Source: Streptomyces sp. SID10853 | Lineage (GTDB): Bacteria; Actinomycetota; Actinomycetes; Streptomycetales; Streptomycetaceae | Length of the DNA stretch: 60,229 nucleotides | NCBI RefSeq assembly: GCF_010548145.1 | Contig: NZ_JAAGLN010000011.1 | Span: 1-60,229, forward strand | Reading direction: 5' to 3' | Part shown: positions 58,869-60,229 of the stretch, piece by piece | Numbering within the stretch: the stretch's first letter is position 1 | Layout: the number at the start of each line of letters is the position of its first letter | Program-made: the position numbers and the translations under genes | The notes under the pieces: model-generated | Databases searched by the model: none | Told to the model about the DNA's origin: nothing | The model's input: the letters and a program-made list of their open reading frames with translations, nothing else

Positions 58869-60229
58869 ATGAGCGTGGACACCAGAACACCCGGGTTCGA
58901 CGACCTGCCCGCGCTGAGCATGGTCAAGGTGCCGTGCGATCCCGCACAGGTCGTCGTCAACCACGCCAGCTTCCGGGTGCAGCTCGCACCGAACTCGACT
59001 CCGCGGCCCGCCGGTTCGCGCCTGAAGGACACGGCAAGGATCCCCGCGGCCGCCGGCGCGGGCGGGCGGCGCAGGGCGCCTGTCGTGTGGAGCGGGAAGT
59101 CGGCCCCCGACGACACCGGGGCCATCAGACTTCTCCAGGCCGTGCGGAACTCCGGCGTCCAGGAGGTCGGTTACGCGTCCGGCCAGGACGCCGGAGCCAC
59201 CCAGGTCATCCCCCGTATCGACGTCGACGGAGCGGACGGCCCCCCGCGCGGCGGCCCCGGGGGCGAGGGCCCCGGCACGCAGTTGCTGCCCAGGATGCGT
59301 GAGGCCGTCGGCGCGTACGACGAGCAGGAGCGCTACTCGGGCGGCGCGTACGCGGATGCTCCCGACGGCGCCGACGAGGCGTACGACGACGGCCTCGGTC
59401 ACGGCCCCGACGGCGGCGGAAGCCGTACCGACGGCAAGCGGCCCGGCCCGGACGGCATCCGCCACGCCTACTACCCCGACCGCCGGATGAACCTCGGCGT
59501 GGTGCTGCTCCCGCTCCGTGTGTTCCTCGGCTTCATCTCGATGTACGCCGGCATGGGCAAGCTCTGCGACCCCGTCTACTTCGACGGCGGCGAACGCGGC
59601 TCCATGGTCAAGTGGCTGCATTCGCTGCACCCTTGGGCGCTGGCGAGCCCGCTCCGCGACTTCGCGCTGTCGCACCCGGTGGGCGCCGGGCTGACCATCG
59701 CGTTCCTGCAGGTCGTCGTCGGCGTGCTGACCGTACTGGGGCTCTGGCAGCGGGTCGCCGGGGTGTTCGGCGCGTTGCTCTCCGCTGCGCTCGTCGTCAC
59801 GGTCAGCTGGCGGACCGTCCCGGTGTACGACGCACCGGACATCATCTATCTCGCCGCCTGGTCGCCGCTGATCATCGCGGGCGCCCCCGTCTACTCGATC
59901 GACAGCCGTCTCGCGGGCGAGGCGTGGCGCACGCTCGGCCCGCGGTCCGAACTCGCCGAGCTGCGGCGCCGGGTGCTGCGGCGCGGTGCTGTCGTCGCCG
60001 CGGTGGTCGTCGGGCTGACGATGATCATCGGTGCGGTGCTGGGCGGCGCGGTGCGCTCCGCCCAGGTCGTGACCGTGCCGGGCCCGAACACCGATCCCAC
60101 CAACCGGCTTCCGGGACAGCCGCTTCCGCAGGAGCCCGGCGCGTCGGGCAGCCCGTCGCAGCAGCGCACGTCGAGGTCGCCCGCGCCGTCCGCGAGCGGC
60201 TCGGCGCACGCCTCGTCGCATCCGTCGAC
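58869..60229 (+). CDS. DoxX-family membrane protein (partial at right edge)
   Basis: The frame from ATG 58869 runs off the window after 453 codons. Residues 1-215 are a polar, disordered region (VDTRTPGFDDLPALSMVKVP; GGPGGEGPGTQLLPRMREAV), then a DoxX domain with RMNLGVVLLPLRVFLGFISM, GMGKLCDP and LASPLRDFALSHPVGAGL, then a further helix and a Ser/Pro-rich tail. DoxX proteins are four-helix quinone-type membrane proteins linked to redox stress. No strong ribosome site precedes the ATG; upstream is GGTTAG. Confidence 0.78.
   Translation, partial: MSVDTRTPGFDDLPALSMVKVPCDPAQVVVNHASFRVQLAPNSTPRPAGSRLKDTARIPAAAGAGGRRRAPVVWSGKSAPDDTGAIRLLQAVRNSGVQEVGYASGQDAGATQVIPRIDVDGADGPPRGGPGGEGPGTQLLPRMREAVGAYDEQERYSGGAYADAPDGADEAYDDGLGHGPDGGGSRTDGKRPGPDGIRHAYYPDRRMNLGVVLLPLRVFLGFISMYAGMGKLCDPVYFDGGERGSMVKWLHSLHPWALASPLRDFALSHPVGAGLTIAFLQVVVGVLTVLGLWQRVAGVFGALLSAALVVTVSWRTVPVYDAPDIIYLAAWSPLIIAGAPVYSIDSRLAGEAWRTLGPRSELAELRRRVLRRGAVVAAVVVGLTMIIGAVLGGAVRSAQVVTVPGPNTDPTNRLPGQPLPQEPGASGSPSQQRTSRSPAPSASGSAHASSHPS

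Overview
This window is chromosomal DNA of a Streptomyces or close relative. Support for this comes from the very high GC content, the GC-rich third codon positions and an actinobacterial gene set: mshA for mycothiol, nickel-type Nur, RsiG, a DevA-like GntR regulator, carD, phoU next to phoR-phoP, and an HbhA-like operon. From memory the order resembles the stretch of the S. coelicolor core chromosome that holds nur, devA, mshA, gpm, phoRP, carD and cysS. Several blocks also match the Mycobacterium order hbhA / mshA-ybjN-gpm / senX3-regX3.

Layout. 1-6.4 kb: LmeA-like protein, then a cysteine leader peptide and the sulfur genes cysA and DUF1416, a DsrE protein, a 33-residue membrane peptide, nitrobindin, the nickel regulator Nur, YgfZ and a lipoprotein. 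6.5-18.9 kb: dtd, the c-di-GMP-dependent anti-sigma RsiG, an asparaginase, an Eis-like acetyltransferase, a DevA-like regulator with two related HAD hydrolases around a phosphotransferase, a cysteine hydrolase divergent from a GlxA-type regulator, and an AraC/VOC pair. 18.9-29.2 kb is accessory: a Ku gene fragment joined to a Hint/RNase-type toxin tail with a possible immunity gene, methyltransferases, a MerR-PP2C fusion, two TetR units and decayed remnants. 29.2-41.8 kb: XRE-HbhA-DUF2516, a SpoIIE-type phosphatase, an NlpC/P60 hydrolase, mshA-ybjN, a pectate-lyase-like protein, an MFS pump and gpm. 41.7-45.9 kb: a small island inserted at the 3' end of gpm. 46-60 kb: a secreted hydrolase, two pseudogenes, a Cys-rich mini-protein, phoU / phoR-phoP with a PHO box, a lipoprotein, carD, ispD-ispF, a PPOX protein, cysS, rlmB and the start of a DoxX gene.

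Most striking points. (1) A 4.1 kb island is bounded by 28-bp direct repeats of the gpm 3' end. It has no integrase, but carries five 34-bp iteron-like repeats, a long hairpin and a low-GC gene whose C-terminus has a HEPN-type RNase motif (RNEMAH), resembling DUF4209 proteins. It is the best candidate here for an undescribed, possibly defensive, unit. (2) Short tandem duplications that straddle stop codons recur at several unrelated genes. (3) One pseudogene carries a perfect 19-bp inverted repeat that looks like a quasipalindrome template-switch mutation. (4) Nineteen starts have a TANNNT hexamer 6-7 nt upstream, which predicts widespread leaderless transcription. All functional calls are from reading motifs; nothing was searched or computed.
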